Counted from the stretch's first letter, positions 1-6,878 are shown. The stretch is DNA of 8,816 bases from Reyranella sp. (GCA_004296815.1 SCVT01000649.1:1-8816), one strand, 5' to 3'. A program made the numbers and translations. Notes: generated by a model not told the origin, from the sequence alone.

Positions 1-1
1 C

Positions 2-1360
2 CTGATCCCGCTCACCTTCAACCTCGACGCCACCGGCGCCATCATCATGCTGTGCGCCATCTACTACGGCGCGATGTACGGCGGCACCATCACCTCGGTG
101 CTGATCAACGTGCCGGGCGAGGCGGCCTCCGTCGTGACCTGCATCGACGGTCACGCGATGGCACGCCAGGGCCGAGCCGGCTCGGCGCTGGCGATCGCCG
201 CCATCGGCTCCTTCGTCGGCGGTACCTTCGCCACCATCGCCCTGGTCGTGGTCGCCATGCCGCTCGCCAGCCTGGCGCTGAAGTTCGGGCCGGTCGAGTT
301 CTTCGCCCTGATGGTGGCGGGCCTCTGCCTGGTCGTGGGCCTGGCCGGAAAGAACATGCTGGCGGCGCTCCTGATGACGGTGATCGGGTTGCTGTTCGCC
401 ATGATCGGCGTCGATCCGGTGCGCGGGGCGCCGCGCTTCACCTTCGGAGTCGAGGAGCTCTACGACGGCATCGGCTTCATTCCCGTGGTCATGGGCCTTT
501 TCGGCATCGCCGAGCTGCTGCTGGCGGCCGAGGCGCGGCAGACCCGCATGATCGAGACCGACCTCAAGAAGTGGATGCCGACCAAGGAGGAGCGGCGCGC
601 CTCGGCCGGCGCCATCGCGCGCGGCTCGGTGATCGGCTTCGTGCTCGGCCTCATCCCGGGCGTAGGCTCGATCGTGCCGACCTTCATGGCCTACGTGCTG
701 GAAAAGAAGGTGTCCAAGACGCCGGAGCGTTTCGGCAATGGCGCCATCGAGGGCGTTGCCTCGGCCGAGACGGCCAACAATTCCTACGCCAACGGCGCCA
801 TGGTGCCGCTGCTGGCGCTCGGCATCCCGAGCTCGCCGACCATCGCGGTGCTGATGGGCGCCTTCATCATCAACGGGCTGACGCCCGGTCCCTTCCTGTT
901 CCAGGAGCGGCCGGACCTCGTGTGGACGGTGATCGCGAGCTTCTTCATCGGCAACGCGTTGCTCCTGATCCTCAACCTGCCGCTGGTCGGCCTGTGGGCC
1001 AAACTGCTCAAGATCCCGTTCAGCTACCTGTGCGCCGGCGTCCTGATCTTCTGCATCATCGGCGCCTACGGGCTGAAGCAGAGCCTGTTCGACGTCTGGG
1101 TGATGCTGGGCTTCGGCATCATCGGCTACCTTCTGCGGAAGCTCGACTTCCCGATCGCACCGGCGATCCTGGCGCTGATCCTGGGTCCGATGATGGAGAA
1201 GTCGCTGCGCACCACGCTCGAGATGTCGGGCGGCAGCTTCGCCATCTTCCTCGACCGTCCGGTCGCGCTCGCCCTGCTGGTCGTGCCCGTGATCGTGATC
1301 GGCGCGCTGTTGATACGACCGCGCGCCTTCTCCAAGCTCCGCGAAAATGAAGTGGACTGA
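2..1360 (+). CDS. TctA-family tripartite tricarboxylate transporter permease, 5'-truncated by window edge
   Basis: This is the large integral-membrane subunit of a TTT secondary transporter, which moves a carboxylate across the inner membrane with a periplasmic binding protein. The frame is open from base 2 (first residues LIPLTFNLDATG) to the TGA at 1358-1360, giving 452 visible residues. The family is usually about 500, so roughly 50 N-terminal residues lie outside the window and the ATG at 47 is internal. Family signatures are the IYYGAMYGG segment followed by SVLINVPGEAAS near the start, GLIPGVGS at about 647-667, and AETANNSYANG with LALGIPSSPT at about 764-841. These are the two related substrate-site halves of TctA proteins. 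Many hydrophobic stretches fit a polytopic membrane protein. The binding-protein gene follows 28 bp later on the same strand, supporting co-transcription. TctB is not visible and would be expected upstream. The family call is secure; the substrate is unknown. Confidence 0.95.
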   Translation: MIPLTFNLDATGAIIMLCAIYYGAMYGGTITSVLINVPGEAASVVTCIDGHAMARQGRAGSALAIAAIGSFVGGTFATIALVVVAMPLASLALKFGPVEFFALMVAGLCLVVGLAGKNMLAALLMTVIGLLFAMIGVDPVRGAPRFTFGVEELYDGIGFIPVVMGLFGIAELLLAAEARQTRMIETDLKKWMPTKEERRASAGAIARGSVIGFVLGLIPGVGSIVPTFMAYVLEKKVSKTPERFGNGAIEGVASAETANNSYANGAMVPLLALGIPSSPTIAVLMGAFIINGLTPGPFLFQERPDLVWTVIASFFIGNALLLILNLPLVGLWAKLLKIPFSYLCAGVLIFCIIGAYGLKQSLFDVWVMLGFGIIGYLLRKLDFPIAPAILALILGPMMEKSLRTTLEMSGGSFAIFLDRPVALALLVVPVIVIGALLIRPRAFSKLRENEVD

Positions 1361-1378
1361 CAAAACCAACGAATAGAT

Positions 1379-1383
1379 GGAGG
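1379..1383 (+). promoter_or_regulatory. Ribosome-binding site deciding the start of the Bug protein
   Basis: GGAGG lies 5 nt before the ATG at 1389. The alternative ATG at 1377 shares its G with this site, so the site supports 1389 as the true start. Confidence 0.75.
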
Positions 1384-1388
1384 AAACG

Positions 1389-2357
1389 ATGATCATCCGC
1401 CGCCGTACCCTGCTGGCCGCTTCGGCCGCCGCGACCATCGCCAGCCCGGCGATCGCCCAGAACTATCCGCGCCGCGCCGTGCAGCTCATCGTCGCCTTCC
1501 CGGCCGGCGGCAGCACCGACGTGGGCGCGCGCATCCTCGCGGGCCTCGCCGAGAAGGATCTCGGCCAGGCGATCACGGTGGTCAACAAGGGCGGCGCCGG
1601 CGGCCAGCTCGGCTTCACCGAGATCGCGCGCGCCCGGCCCGACGGCTACACGCTGGGCTTCCTCAACCTGCCCGGCATGAACACCATCACGCTCGATCCC
1701 GAGCGCAAGGCGGCCTTCACCATCGACAGCTTCATCCCGATCGTGAACCAGGTGCTCGATCCCGGCCTGATCTGGGTCAAGGGCGACAGCCCCTACAAGA
1801 CCCTGGCCGACCTGGTCGATGCGGCGAAGAAGAACCCAGGCAAGATCAGCGCCTGCACCACCGGCATCCTGAGCGACGATCACCTTGCCATTCTGATGGT
1901 GCAGGAAGCCGCCAAGTGCGAGTTCCGCATCGTCCATTTCGACGGCGGCGCGCAGCAGCTCACCGGCGTGCTGGGCGGCCATGTCGACGTGGCCTTCGAC
2001 AATGTCGGCGGCGTCTTCAAGCGCGTGCTGTCGGGCGAGGTCCGCGGCCTCGCCGTCACCGACGTCGAACGGTCGAAGTTCCTGCCCAACGTGCCCTGCA
2101 CCAAGGAGCTGGGCATGGGCACGGTGATCTCGTCGTCGACTCGCGGCGTCGGGGCGCCGAAGGGCACGCCGGCCGACGTGGTCAAGGTCGTGGAGACCGC
2201 CTTCCTGAAGGCGATCAACAGCCCGGAGATGAAGGAGAAGATGGATGCTGTCGGCCTGGCGCTGAAGCCGATGGCCGGCGCCGTCTACGCCAAGTACTAC
2301 GCCGACCTGCAGGCCCAGGCGAAAAAGTACACGGAGTGGGCGCTCAAGATGCGGTAG
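1389..2357 (+). CDS. TctC/Bug-family periplasmic substrate-binding protein
   Basis: This is a periplasmic receptor of the Bug (TctC) family, which captures a carboxylate or similar small solute for the TctA/TctB membrane part. The product is 322 residues, the normal family length. The N-terminus MIIRRRTLLAASAAA, followed by SPAIA and then QNYPRR, is a signal peptide with a likely cut after Ala23. The RRR suggests possible Tat export, although the consensus is imperfect. Family motifs are AFPAGGSTDVGAR (36-48), VVNKGGAGGQLGF (64-76), ARPDGYTLG (82-90) and the FDGGAQQLTGVLGGHVD segment near 184-200, which typically lines the ligand cleft. I chose the ATG at 1389 because GGAGG at 1379-1383 sits 5 nt before it. 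An upstream in-frame ATG at 1377 overlaps that ribosome-binding site and would spoil the signal peptide. It follows the permease by 28 bp. The ligand cannot be told from sequence. Confidence 0.94.
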   Translation: MIIRRRTLLAASAAATIASPAIAQNYPRRAVQLIVAFPAGGSTDVGARILAGLAEKDLGQAITVVNKGGAGGQLGFTEIARARPDGYTLGFLNLPGMNTITLDPERKAAFTIDSFIPIVNQVLDPGLIWVKGDSPYKTLADLVDAAKKNPGKISACTTGILSDDHLAILMVQEAAKCEFRIVHFDGGAQQLTGVLGGHVDVAFDNVGGVFKRVLSGEVRGLAVTDVERSKFLPNVPCTKELGMGTVISSSTRGVGAPKGTPADVVKVVETAFLKAINSPEMKEKMDAVGLALKPMAGAVYAKYYADLQAQAKKYTEWALKMR

Positions 2358-2378
2358 GGCGCTTTCGCAGAAAGCGCC
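2358..2378. terminator. Perfect 9-bp hairpin directly after the Bug gene
   Basis: GGCGCTTTC (2358-2366), loop GCA, then GAAAGCGCC (2370-2378) form a perfect stem starting on the base after the TAG. No T-run follows, so it may act as an RNA 3'-end stabiliser, a weak terminator, or together with the second hairpin at 2390-2418. Confidence 0.45.
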
Positions 2379-2389
2379 GCCGCCCGCCC

Positions 2390-2418
2390 AAGCTGACGCG
2401 TTACGAACGCGTCAGCTT
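2390..2418. terminator. Perfect 13-bp hairpin between convergent genes, probable bidirectional terminator
   Basis: AAGCTGACGCGTT (2390-2402), loop ACG (2403-2405) and AACGCGTCAGCTT (2406-2418) form a perfect 13-bp stem. The plus-strand permease/Bug transcript meets the minus-strand dehydrogenase transcript here. The right arm is also the last codons of the dehydrogenase (KLTRS), and its stop codon spans 2401-2403. The flanks have only a weak T-rich run (GTTAAA on the plus side), so intrinsic termination is plausible but not textbook. Confidence 0.5.
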
Positions 2419-3624
2419 GTTAAACGGGATGTCCTTGTCCACGCGGACATCCGCCGGAAGACCCAGCACACGCTCCGCCACGATGTTGCGCAGGATCTCG
2501 TCGGTGCCGCCGGCGATGCGGAAGCCGGCGCCGCCGATCCACTGCGCCTGGAAGCCGGCAGCGTGCGGCACGTCCTCCTTCATGACGCCGGCATGGCCCA
2601 TCAGCTCCATGGCGAAGGCGCCCATGTCCTGCATCTTGGGTGCGGCCACGATCTTGATGATCGATGATTCCGGCCCCGGAGTCTGACCCTTGGAGAGCGC
2701 CGTCAGCGTGCGATAGCGCGTGAGCTTCAGGCCCTGCTGCTGGACGTACCATTCGGCGATCTTGGAACGGACCTGCTGGTTGCGGATCGCGGGTCCATCC
2801 TCCAGCTCGGTGTCGCGCGCCAGCTCCATCAACTCGTCGATGTCGAGGCCGCCCGAGGGCAGGCCGACGGCCAGCCGCTCGTTCATCAACGTGGTGAGGG
2901 CGGCCTTCCAGCCCTCGCCCACCTTGCCCAGCCGCTGGCTGTCGGGAACGCGCACGTCGGTAAAGAACACCTCGTTGAAGTTGGCGCCGCCCGACATCTG
3001 CTTGATCGGCCGCACCTCGACGCCCGGGCTCTTCATGTCGAGGAAGAACATGGTGAGGCCCGCGTGCTTCGGGACATTCGGATCGGTGCGCGTGATGACG
3101 ATGCCGTAGTCGCAATAGTGCGCGCCCGAAGTCCAGACCTTTTGGCCGTTGATCACCCAACCGTCGCCATCACGCTCCGCCTTCGTCCGGATGCCCGCGA
3201 CGTCAGAACCGGCGGCGGGCTCGGAGAAGAGCTGGCACCACACTTCCTGGCCGTGCAGGGCGGGCTTCACGTAGCGCTTGAGATGTTCCGGGCTCGCATA
3301 GGCCATCATGGTCGGGATGCACATGCCCAGCCCGATGTCGAAGAAGCCCAATGGCACCAGGTAGTTCGCCTCTTCCTGCTGGTAGATCACCTGCAGGATG
3401 GGCGAGCCGCCGCGGCCGCCGAACTCCTTGGGCCAGGTGATGCGCGCGTAGCCCGCCTTGGCCTTCTTGTCCTGCCACTCCTTGGCCTTGGCGAGCAGGC
3501 CGGGATCGTCGTTGCGGGCGCGGAAGGCCTTGCTGTCGTCGCTCTTGCGCGTAGCGTTGGCGTCGAGCCAGATGCGCACTTCCTTGCGGAAGGCGGCTTC
3601 TTCGGGCGTGTCGTTGAAGTCCAT
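2401..3624 (-). CDS. Acyl-CoA dehydrogenase family protein, likely partner subunit of a heteromeric enzyme
   Basis: This is an FAD-dependent acyl-CoA dehydrogenase of 407 residues, expected to introduce an alpha-beta double bond into an acyl-CoA in the cytoplasm. It starts MDFNDTPEEAAFRKEVRIWL, typical of the N-terminal helical domain. QLFSEPAAGSD (131-141) matches the family signature for flavin and substrate contacts, and GWVINGQKVWTSGA (155-168) is the conserved beta-domain strand. The C-terminal domain is divergent: the usual R.AFG..IG.FQ segment is replaced by IRNQQVRSKIAEWYVQ (280-294). The C-terminal IAGGTDEILRNIVAERVLG (370-388) has Gly where medium-chain enzymes carry the catalytic Glu of YEGT. 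A helix-G glutamate (E264 or E267) is a candidate base, as in isovaleryl- and long-chain-type enzymes. The TGAGGAGG before the ATG overlaps the stop of the upstream dehydrogenase gene, only 10 bp away, so the two are co-translated. The substrate is unknown. Confidence 0.93.
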   Translation of the reverse strand: MDFNDTPEEAAFRKEVRIWLDANATRKSDDSKAFRARNDDPGLLAKAKEWQDKKAKAGYARITWPKEFGGRGGSPILQVIYQQEEANYLVPLGFFDIGLGMCIPTMMAYASPEHLKRYVKPALHGQEVWCQLFSEPAAGSDVAGIRTKAERDGDGWVINGQKVWTSGAHYCDYGIVITRTDPNVPKHAGLTMFFLDMKSPGVEVRPIKQMSGGANFNEVFFTDVRVPDSQRLGKVGEGWKAALTTLMNERLAVGLPSGGLDIDELMELARDTELEDGPAIRNQQVRSKIAEWYVQQQGLKLTRYRTLTALSKGQTPGPESSIIKIVAAPKMQDMGAFAMELMGHAGVMKEDVPHAAGFQAQWIGGAGFRIAGGTDEILRNIVAERVLGLPADVRVDKDIPFNKLTRS

Positions 3625-3634
3625 CGTTGCCTCC

Positions 3635-4759
3635 TCAGGCCGCGTTCTTCTGTTCGAGGCGCGTCACCAGCTTGTCCTTCCACGCCATCGGCCCGCCGAG
3701 CGACAGCGCCATCAGGCGCGAGCGGCGGTAGTGGAACTGCGTGTCGGCCTCCCAGGTGAAGCCGATGCCGCCATGGGTCTGGATGTTCTCCTTGGCGGCG
3801 AAGTCGTAGGCGTCGGTCGCGGCGATGCGCGCGGCAGCCGCGGCGAGCGGCAGGTCGGCGCCACCCTCGGTCAGCATCATGGCGCCGTAGTAGGCGTTGG
3901 AGCGCGCCAGCTCGAGCTTCACGTAGCAGTCGGCAAGCTTGTGCTTGATCGCCTGGTAGGAGCCGATGGCGCGGCCGAAGGCCTGGCGCTGCAGCGCGTA
4001 GTCGCGCGCCATCCACATCGCGGCTTCGGCACCGCCCACCTGGGCGAAGGCGAAGTAGACCGCGGCAGCGTCGTAGAGCCGCTCGAGCAGGCGCCAACCC
4101 TCACCCTCGGCGCCCAGCAGCTCGGCCGAGGCGTCCTTGAAGGTGAGCTCGGCGTGCTTGCGCGCCGGATCGATCGTCTCGATGCGCTTCTTCGCGACGG
4201 CCGCCTGCTTGAGGTCGACGATGACGAGAGACACCGCGCGCTCGCCGGCGCCACCGGTATTGGCGAGTGCAATGGCGAAGGTCGCGGCCTCGCCGTCGGT
4301 CACCGGCACCTTCCGGCCGTTGAGGCGGCCGTTGCCGAAGGTCGTCTTGATGGTGCGCGGCTTGGGTGGCTGCGGCCCCTCGGCGATGGCCAGCGTGCCG
4401 ATCGCCTTGCCTGCGGCGAGCTCGGGCAGCCACTTCTTCTTCTGCGCGTCGGAGCCTGCAAGCTTCAGCACCTCGGTCGCCAGGACGACAGACGTGTCGA
4501 ACGGCACGGGGGCCGCCGCGCGGCCGATCTCCTCGGCCACGACGCAGACTTCGAGCGGCGAGAGGCCGAGACCGCCGAACTCTTCGGGAATGCCGGTGGC
4601 CGGCACGCCGAGATCGACGAGGCCCTTCCACACGTCGTCGGCATGGGTTTCGTTGCCGTCGAGCACGCGCCGCACCACCTTGGTGGGGCACTTGTCGGCG
4701 AGGAACTTGCGAACCTGCTCCTTGAGCAGCTTCTGGTCGTCGGAGAAATCGAAGTTCAT
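3635..4759 (-). CDS. Acyl-CoA dehydrogenase family protein, smaller subunit
   Basis: This is the first gene of the two-gene dehydrogenase operon, 374 residues. It begins MNFDFSDDQKLLKEQVRKFL, and IPEEFGGLGLSPLEVCVVAEEIGR (57-80) is typical of the family's N-terminal domain. The C-terminal FAD-binding element RQAFGRAIGSYQAIKHKLAD (258-277) and the QTHGGIGFTWE segment (327-337) are well kept. The middle TEP.AGSD signature is degraded: the matching region reads GTLAIAEGP (121-129). No glutamate is visible at the YEGT position, where the sequence runs RRSRLMALSLGGP. It therefore keeps what its neighbour has lost and lacks what its neighbour keeps, suggesting they assemble into one heteromer, as in mycobacterial FadE pairs for steroid side chains. 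The start at 4757-4759 agrees with the homologous N-terminus, but the ribosome-binding site is poor and a GGGTCGACCC palindrome lies just upstream. Chain length and substrate are unknown. Confidence 0.92.
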   Translation of the reverse strand: MNFDFSDDQKLLKEQVRKFLADKCPTKVVRRVLDGNETHADDVWKGLVDLGVPATGIPEEFGGLGLSPLEVCVVAEEIGRAAAPVPFDTSVVLATEVLKLAGSDAQKKKWLPELAAGKAIGTLAIAEGPQPPKPRTIKTTFGNGRLNGRKVPVTDGEAATFAIALANTGGAGERAVSLVIVDLKQAAVAKKRIETIDPARKHAELTFKDASAELLGAEGEGWRLLERLYDAAAVYFAFAQVGGAEAAMWMARDYALQRQAFGRAIGSYQAIKHKLADCYVKLELARSNAYYGAMMLTEGGADLPLAAAAARIAATDAYDFAAKENIQTHGGIGFTWEADTQFHYRRSRLMALSLGGPMAWKDKLVTRLEQKNAA

Positions 4760-4845
4760 GATGGGTCGACCCTAGCAAGGGAGCCCGGTTCGGGGAACGG
4801 TTCTAGGTTCCGGCAGGCGAGTTGATGGTGAGGTAGGTTCGCTGG
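4760..4845. promoter_or_regulatory. Divergent promoter region between the dehydrogenase pair and the dioxygenase/CinA pair
   Basis: These 86 bp separate divergent start codons, so both promoters should lie here. Visible structure is a perfect 10-bp palindrome GGGTCGACCC at 4763-4772, an inverted GAAC-G-GTTC at 4795-4803, and three direct GGTTC copies at 4787-4791, 4799-4803 and 4806-4810. AGGTAGG at 4831-4837 is the likely ribosome-binding site for the dioxygenase gene. No convincing -35/-10 pair was found, apart from a weak minus-strand TTCCCC, 17-nt spacer, TAGGGT. The repeats are candidate operator sites, but no regulator gene is in the window. Confidence 0.4.
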
Positions 4846-5190
4846 ATGGAAACGACGCAAATCAAGGACTGGCACGCCCACGTCTATTTCGACGCCGCAT
4901 CGCGCGACACAGCGTGGGCCTTGCGCGAGCGCATCGAGAAGAGCTTCGAGATCGAGATGGGCCGCTTCCACGAGAAGCCGGTCGGCCCGCATCCGATGTT
5001 CAGCTACCAGGTCGCCTTCCGCAACGACCAGCTCGCGCCGCTGCTCTCGTGGTTCGCGCTGAACCGCGGCGACCTCACCCTGTTCATCCATCCCAATACC
5101 GGGCACGATCTCGAGGACCATCGCGACCGCGCGATCTGGATGGGCCGGCAGGTGCCGCTCGTCCTCGACATCTTCACGAAGAAGGAATGA
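4846..5190 (+). CDS. DOPA 4,5-dioxygenase family protein
   Basis: This small 114-residue protein resembles the DOPA 4,5-dioxygenase family (Pfam DOPA_dioxygen type, found in fungi such as Amanita and in many bacteria). Characterised members use Fe(II) for extradiol ring opening of catechols such as DOPA. The family pattern is complete: DWHAHVYFD (8-16), GRFHEKPVGPHPMFSYQVAF (39-58), WFALNRGDLTLFIHPNTG (69-86) and DHRDRAIWMG (91-100). Conserved histidines H10, H12, H42, H49, H82 and H92 are candidate metal ligands and acid/base residues. The length is normal for the family, with no signal peptide. AGGTAGG lies 8 nt before the ATG. The next gene starts 4 bp after its stop, so the two form an operon. 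Family membership is well supported. The physiological substrate in bacteria is generally unknown, and DOPA itself should not be assumed. Confidence 0.88.
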   Translation: METTQIKDWHAHVYFDAASRDTAWALRERIEKSFEIEMGRFHEKPVGPHPMFSYQVAFRNDQLAPLLSWFALNRGDLTLFIHPNTGHDLEDHRDRAIWMGRQVPLVLDIFTKKE

Positions 5191-5194
5191 CGGA

Positions 5195-5677
5195 ATGGAC
5201 TCGCTGCTGCCGCTCGCCCGCAAGGTCGGAGAGAAGCTGAAGGCGCGCAAGGAGACGATCGGCATCTCCGAATCGTCGGCCGGCGGCCTGGTCTCGGCAG
5301 CGCTGCTCGCCGTGCCGGGCGCCTCCGCCTACTTCATGGGCGGCGCCGTGGTCTACACGCGGCCGGCGGGCGACGCGTTCCTCGCGGTGCCGCGCGAGAA
5401 GCGCGCGGGCGTGCGCTCCTCCTCCGAGCCGTGGGCGCTGCTGGCCGCGGAGCATGTGCGTGGCCGACTCAAGACGACGTGGGGGCTCGCGGAAACCGGC
5501 GCAGCCGGCCCGACCGGCAACTCCTACGGCGATCCCGCAGGCCACACCTGCGTGGCGGTGTTCGGCCCCAACGGCAGCGTGGCGCGCACGCTGCGCACCG
5601 GCTCGGGCGATCGCGAGGCCAACATGTACGCTTTCGCGGCCGAAGCCTTGAAGCTCATGGACGAGCAGCTTTCCTGA
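5195..5677 (+). CDS. CinA C-terminal-domain (PncC-like) protein with divergent active site
   Basis: This 160-residue stand-alone CinA C-terminal domain belongs to the family that includes nicotinamide-nucleotide amidase PncC, which deamidates NMN in pyridine-nucleotide salvage. The fold motifs are ISESSAGGLVSAALLAVPG (24-42), YFMGGAVVYT (46-55) and AETGAAGPTG (99-108). The first corresponds to ESCTGG and the last to G.TGIAGPTGG. The classical YSNEAK segment reads YTRPAG (54-59), so the conserved lysine used by the amidases appears to be Gly59. Nicotinamide-nucleotide amidase activity is therefore doubtful, although Ser27/Ser28 remain. The gene starts 4 bp after the dioxygenase stop, and AAGGA at 5182-5186 inside that gene is the likely ribosome-binding site. 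Its 3' end overlaps the convergent DUF423 gene by 23 bp. Fold assignment is strong; function is uncertain. Confidence 0.87.
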   Translation: MDSLLPLARKVGEKLKARKETIGISESSAGGLVSAALLAVPGASAYFMGGAVVYTRPAGDAFLAVPREKRAGVRSSSEPWALLAAEHVRGRLKTTWGLAETGAAGPTGNSYGDPAGHTCVAVFGPNGSVARTLRTGSGDREANMYAFAAEALKLMDEQLS

Positions 5678-6062
5678 GCAGCGCCGCGGCGGCGAGGCAG
5701 ATCCAGCCTAGGATGAAGGCGGTGCCGCCGATCGGCGCCACGGCGCCGAACCATTTCGGGCCGCCGAACGCCAGCGCGTAGAGCGCGCCGGGGAAGAACA
5801 CGCTGCCGATCAGGAAGAGCCATTGGGCGGCCAGCGCGGTGCGCCCGCCGAGCCGCTCACCATGCGCAAGAGCCGCGACGGCGAGGATCGCCAGCGCATG
5901 GATCATCTCGTACTGGCTGCCGGTGTGCAGCCACTCGCGTGCCTTGAGGCCGGCCGGCGTGGAGACGTCGATACCGTGTGCGGCGAAGGCGCCGATCGCG
6001 ATGGCGAGCGCGGCACTCAGCGCCGCGACGACGATCCAGCCCCGCGCCGCCGCTTTGCCCAT
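5655..6062 (-). CDS. DUF423 family small integral membrane protein
   Basis: This 135-residue inner-membrane protein is of the DUF423 family (E. coli YgdD type), whose biochemical role is not established. Four hydrophobic segments are visible at about 10-29, 53-68, 77-100 and 105-130. Family hallmarks are GAFAAHG (24-30), TGSQYEMIHALA (47-58), GSVFFPGALYALA (86-98) and APIGGTAFILGW (109-120). It is the last gene of the minus-strand operon, starting 5 bp after the SDR stop with no clear ribosome-binding site of its own, so translational coupling is likely. Its last codons overlap the last codons of the convergent CinA-like gene. The family call is firm. Its place behind two acyl/alcohol metabolism genes may be accidental. 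Confidence 0.9.
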   Translation of the reverse strand: MGKAAARGWIVVAALSAALAIAIGAFAAHGIDVSTPAGLKAREWLHTGSQYEMIHALAILAVAALAHGERLGGRTALAAQWLFLIGSVFFPGALYALAFGGPKWFGAVAPIGGTAFILGWICLAAAALLRKAARP

Positions 6063-6067
6063 CGGGA

Positions 6068-6871
6068 CTACTGCGGCCGCGCCTGCGGCCGACCGCCGGC
6101 GGTGATGCCGCCGTCGATCACCAGCTCCTGGCCGGTCATGTAGTTGGCCGCATCGGTGCAGAGGAACAGCACGCCGTTAGCGATGTCCTGCGCCTCGCCC
6201 ACCCGCACCAGCGGCGTGATGGCAGCAGACCGCTCGACCGGATCGATGGCTGCGTTGCGGCGGTTGCCTTCTGCGCTGGTCGGGATCTTGCCCCAGATCG
6301 GCGTGGCAATGATGCCGGGATGGACGGAGTTGCAGCGGATGTTGTCGTGCGCATGCTCGAGCGCGACGGACTTCGAGAGCAGCCGCACGCCGCCTTTGGT
6401 GGCGGAATAGGCCGCGAGTCCCGGCGAGCCGCGCAGGCCCGCGATCGAGGACATCAACACGATCGAGCCGCCGCCGGCGCGTCGCATTGCGGGGATCGCA
6501 TGCTTGATCGAGAGGAACACGCCGTCGAGGTTGATCGCCTGCTGGCGCTGCCAGTCGGCGAGCGTCATCGTCTCAATCGGTGCGGCGACGCCGATGCCCG
6601 CGTTGGCAACCATGATGTCGAGCCGGCCGAAGCGCGTCTCGGCCTCGGCAATGACGCCCAGCCACGCGCCCTCGTCGCGCACGTCGTGGTGCAGGTAGTG
6701 GGCCTTGCCGCCCGCTTTGGTGATGCGCGCGACGACCGTCTTGCCGAGATGGTCGTCGATGTCGGTGATCAGGACCGATGCACCCTCGCGTGCCAGCGTT
6801 TCGGCACAGGCTTCGCCGATGCCCGACGCGCCACCGGTGACGATGGCGACTTTTCCGGAGACCTGTCCCAT
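6068..6871 (-). CDS. SDR family NAD-dependent oxidoreductase
   Basis: This classical short-chain dehydrogenase/reductase has 267 residues and oxidises a secondary alcohol or reduces a ketone. The order is canonical: cofactor loop TGGASGIG (12-19), acidic Asp37 at the end of strand beta-2 (favouring NAD over NADP), NAG (90-92), Asn114, catalytic Ser142, Tyr155 and Lys159 in YSATKG, then HPGIIATP (184-191). The C-terminus VIDGG (251-255) is typical. The general look resembles cyclic-alcohol dehydrogenases and 3-hydroxyacyl-type SDRs, but the substrate cannot be fixed. I chose the ATG at 6871, giving MGQVSGKVAIVTGG. An in-frame ATG at 6916 would add a 15-residue Arg-rich tail overlapping the upstream gene. 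It starts 7 bp after the crotonase-fold gene's stop and ends 5 bp before the DUF423 start, so it is the middle gene of a three-gene operon. Confidence 0.93.
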   Translation of the reverse strand: MGQVSGKVAIVTGGASGIGEACAETLAREGASVLITDIDDHLGKTVVARITKAGGKAHYLHHDVRDEGAWLGVIAEAETRFGRLDIMVANAGIGVAAPIETMTLADWQRQQAINLDGVFLSIKHAIPAMRRAGGGSIVLMSSIAGLRGSPGLAAYSATKGGVRLLSKSVALEHAHDNIRCNSVHPGIIATPIWGKIPTSAEGNRRNAAIDPVERSAAITPLVRVGEAQDIANGVLFLCTDAANYMTGQELVIDGGITAGGRPQARPQ

Positions 6872-6878
6872 GGAGCGC

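Noticed and set aside
47..1360. ATG at 47 as the permease start
   Set aside because: The reading frame is open and family-like from base 2 (LIPLTFNLD), so the ATG is internal and the gene begins upstream of the window.
1377..1388. Upstream ATG for the Bug protein
   Set aside because: It overlaps the GGAGG ribosome-binding site of the ATG at 1389 and would put acidic residues before the signal peptide.
1119..1982. A 287-codon minus-strand open frame across the permease/Bug junction
   Set aside because: It is antisense to two clear family members, has low-complexity composition, and shows no domain signature.
3458..4825. A 455-codon open frame on the plus strand, antisense to the acyl-CoA dehydrogenase pair
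   Set aside because: Its product is rich in Arg, Gly, His, Leu and Val with no recognisable domain, and it is opposite two well-conserved genes. Long antisense frames are expected in GC-rich DNA with few stop codons.
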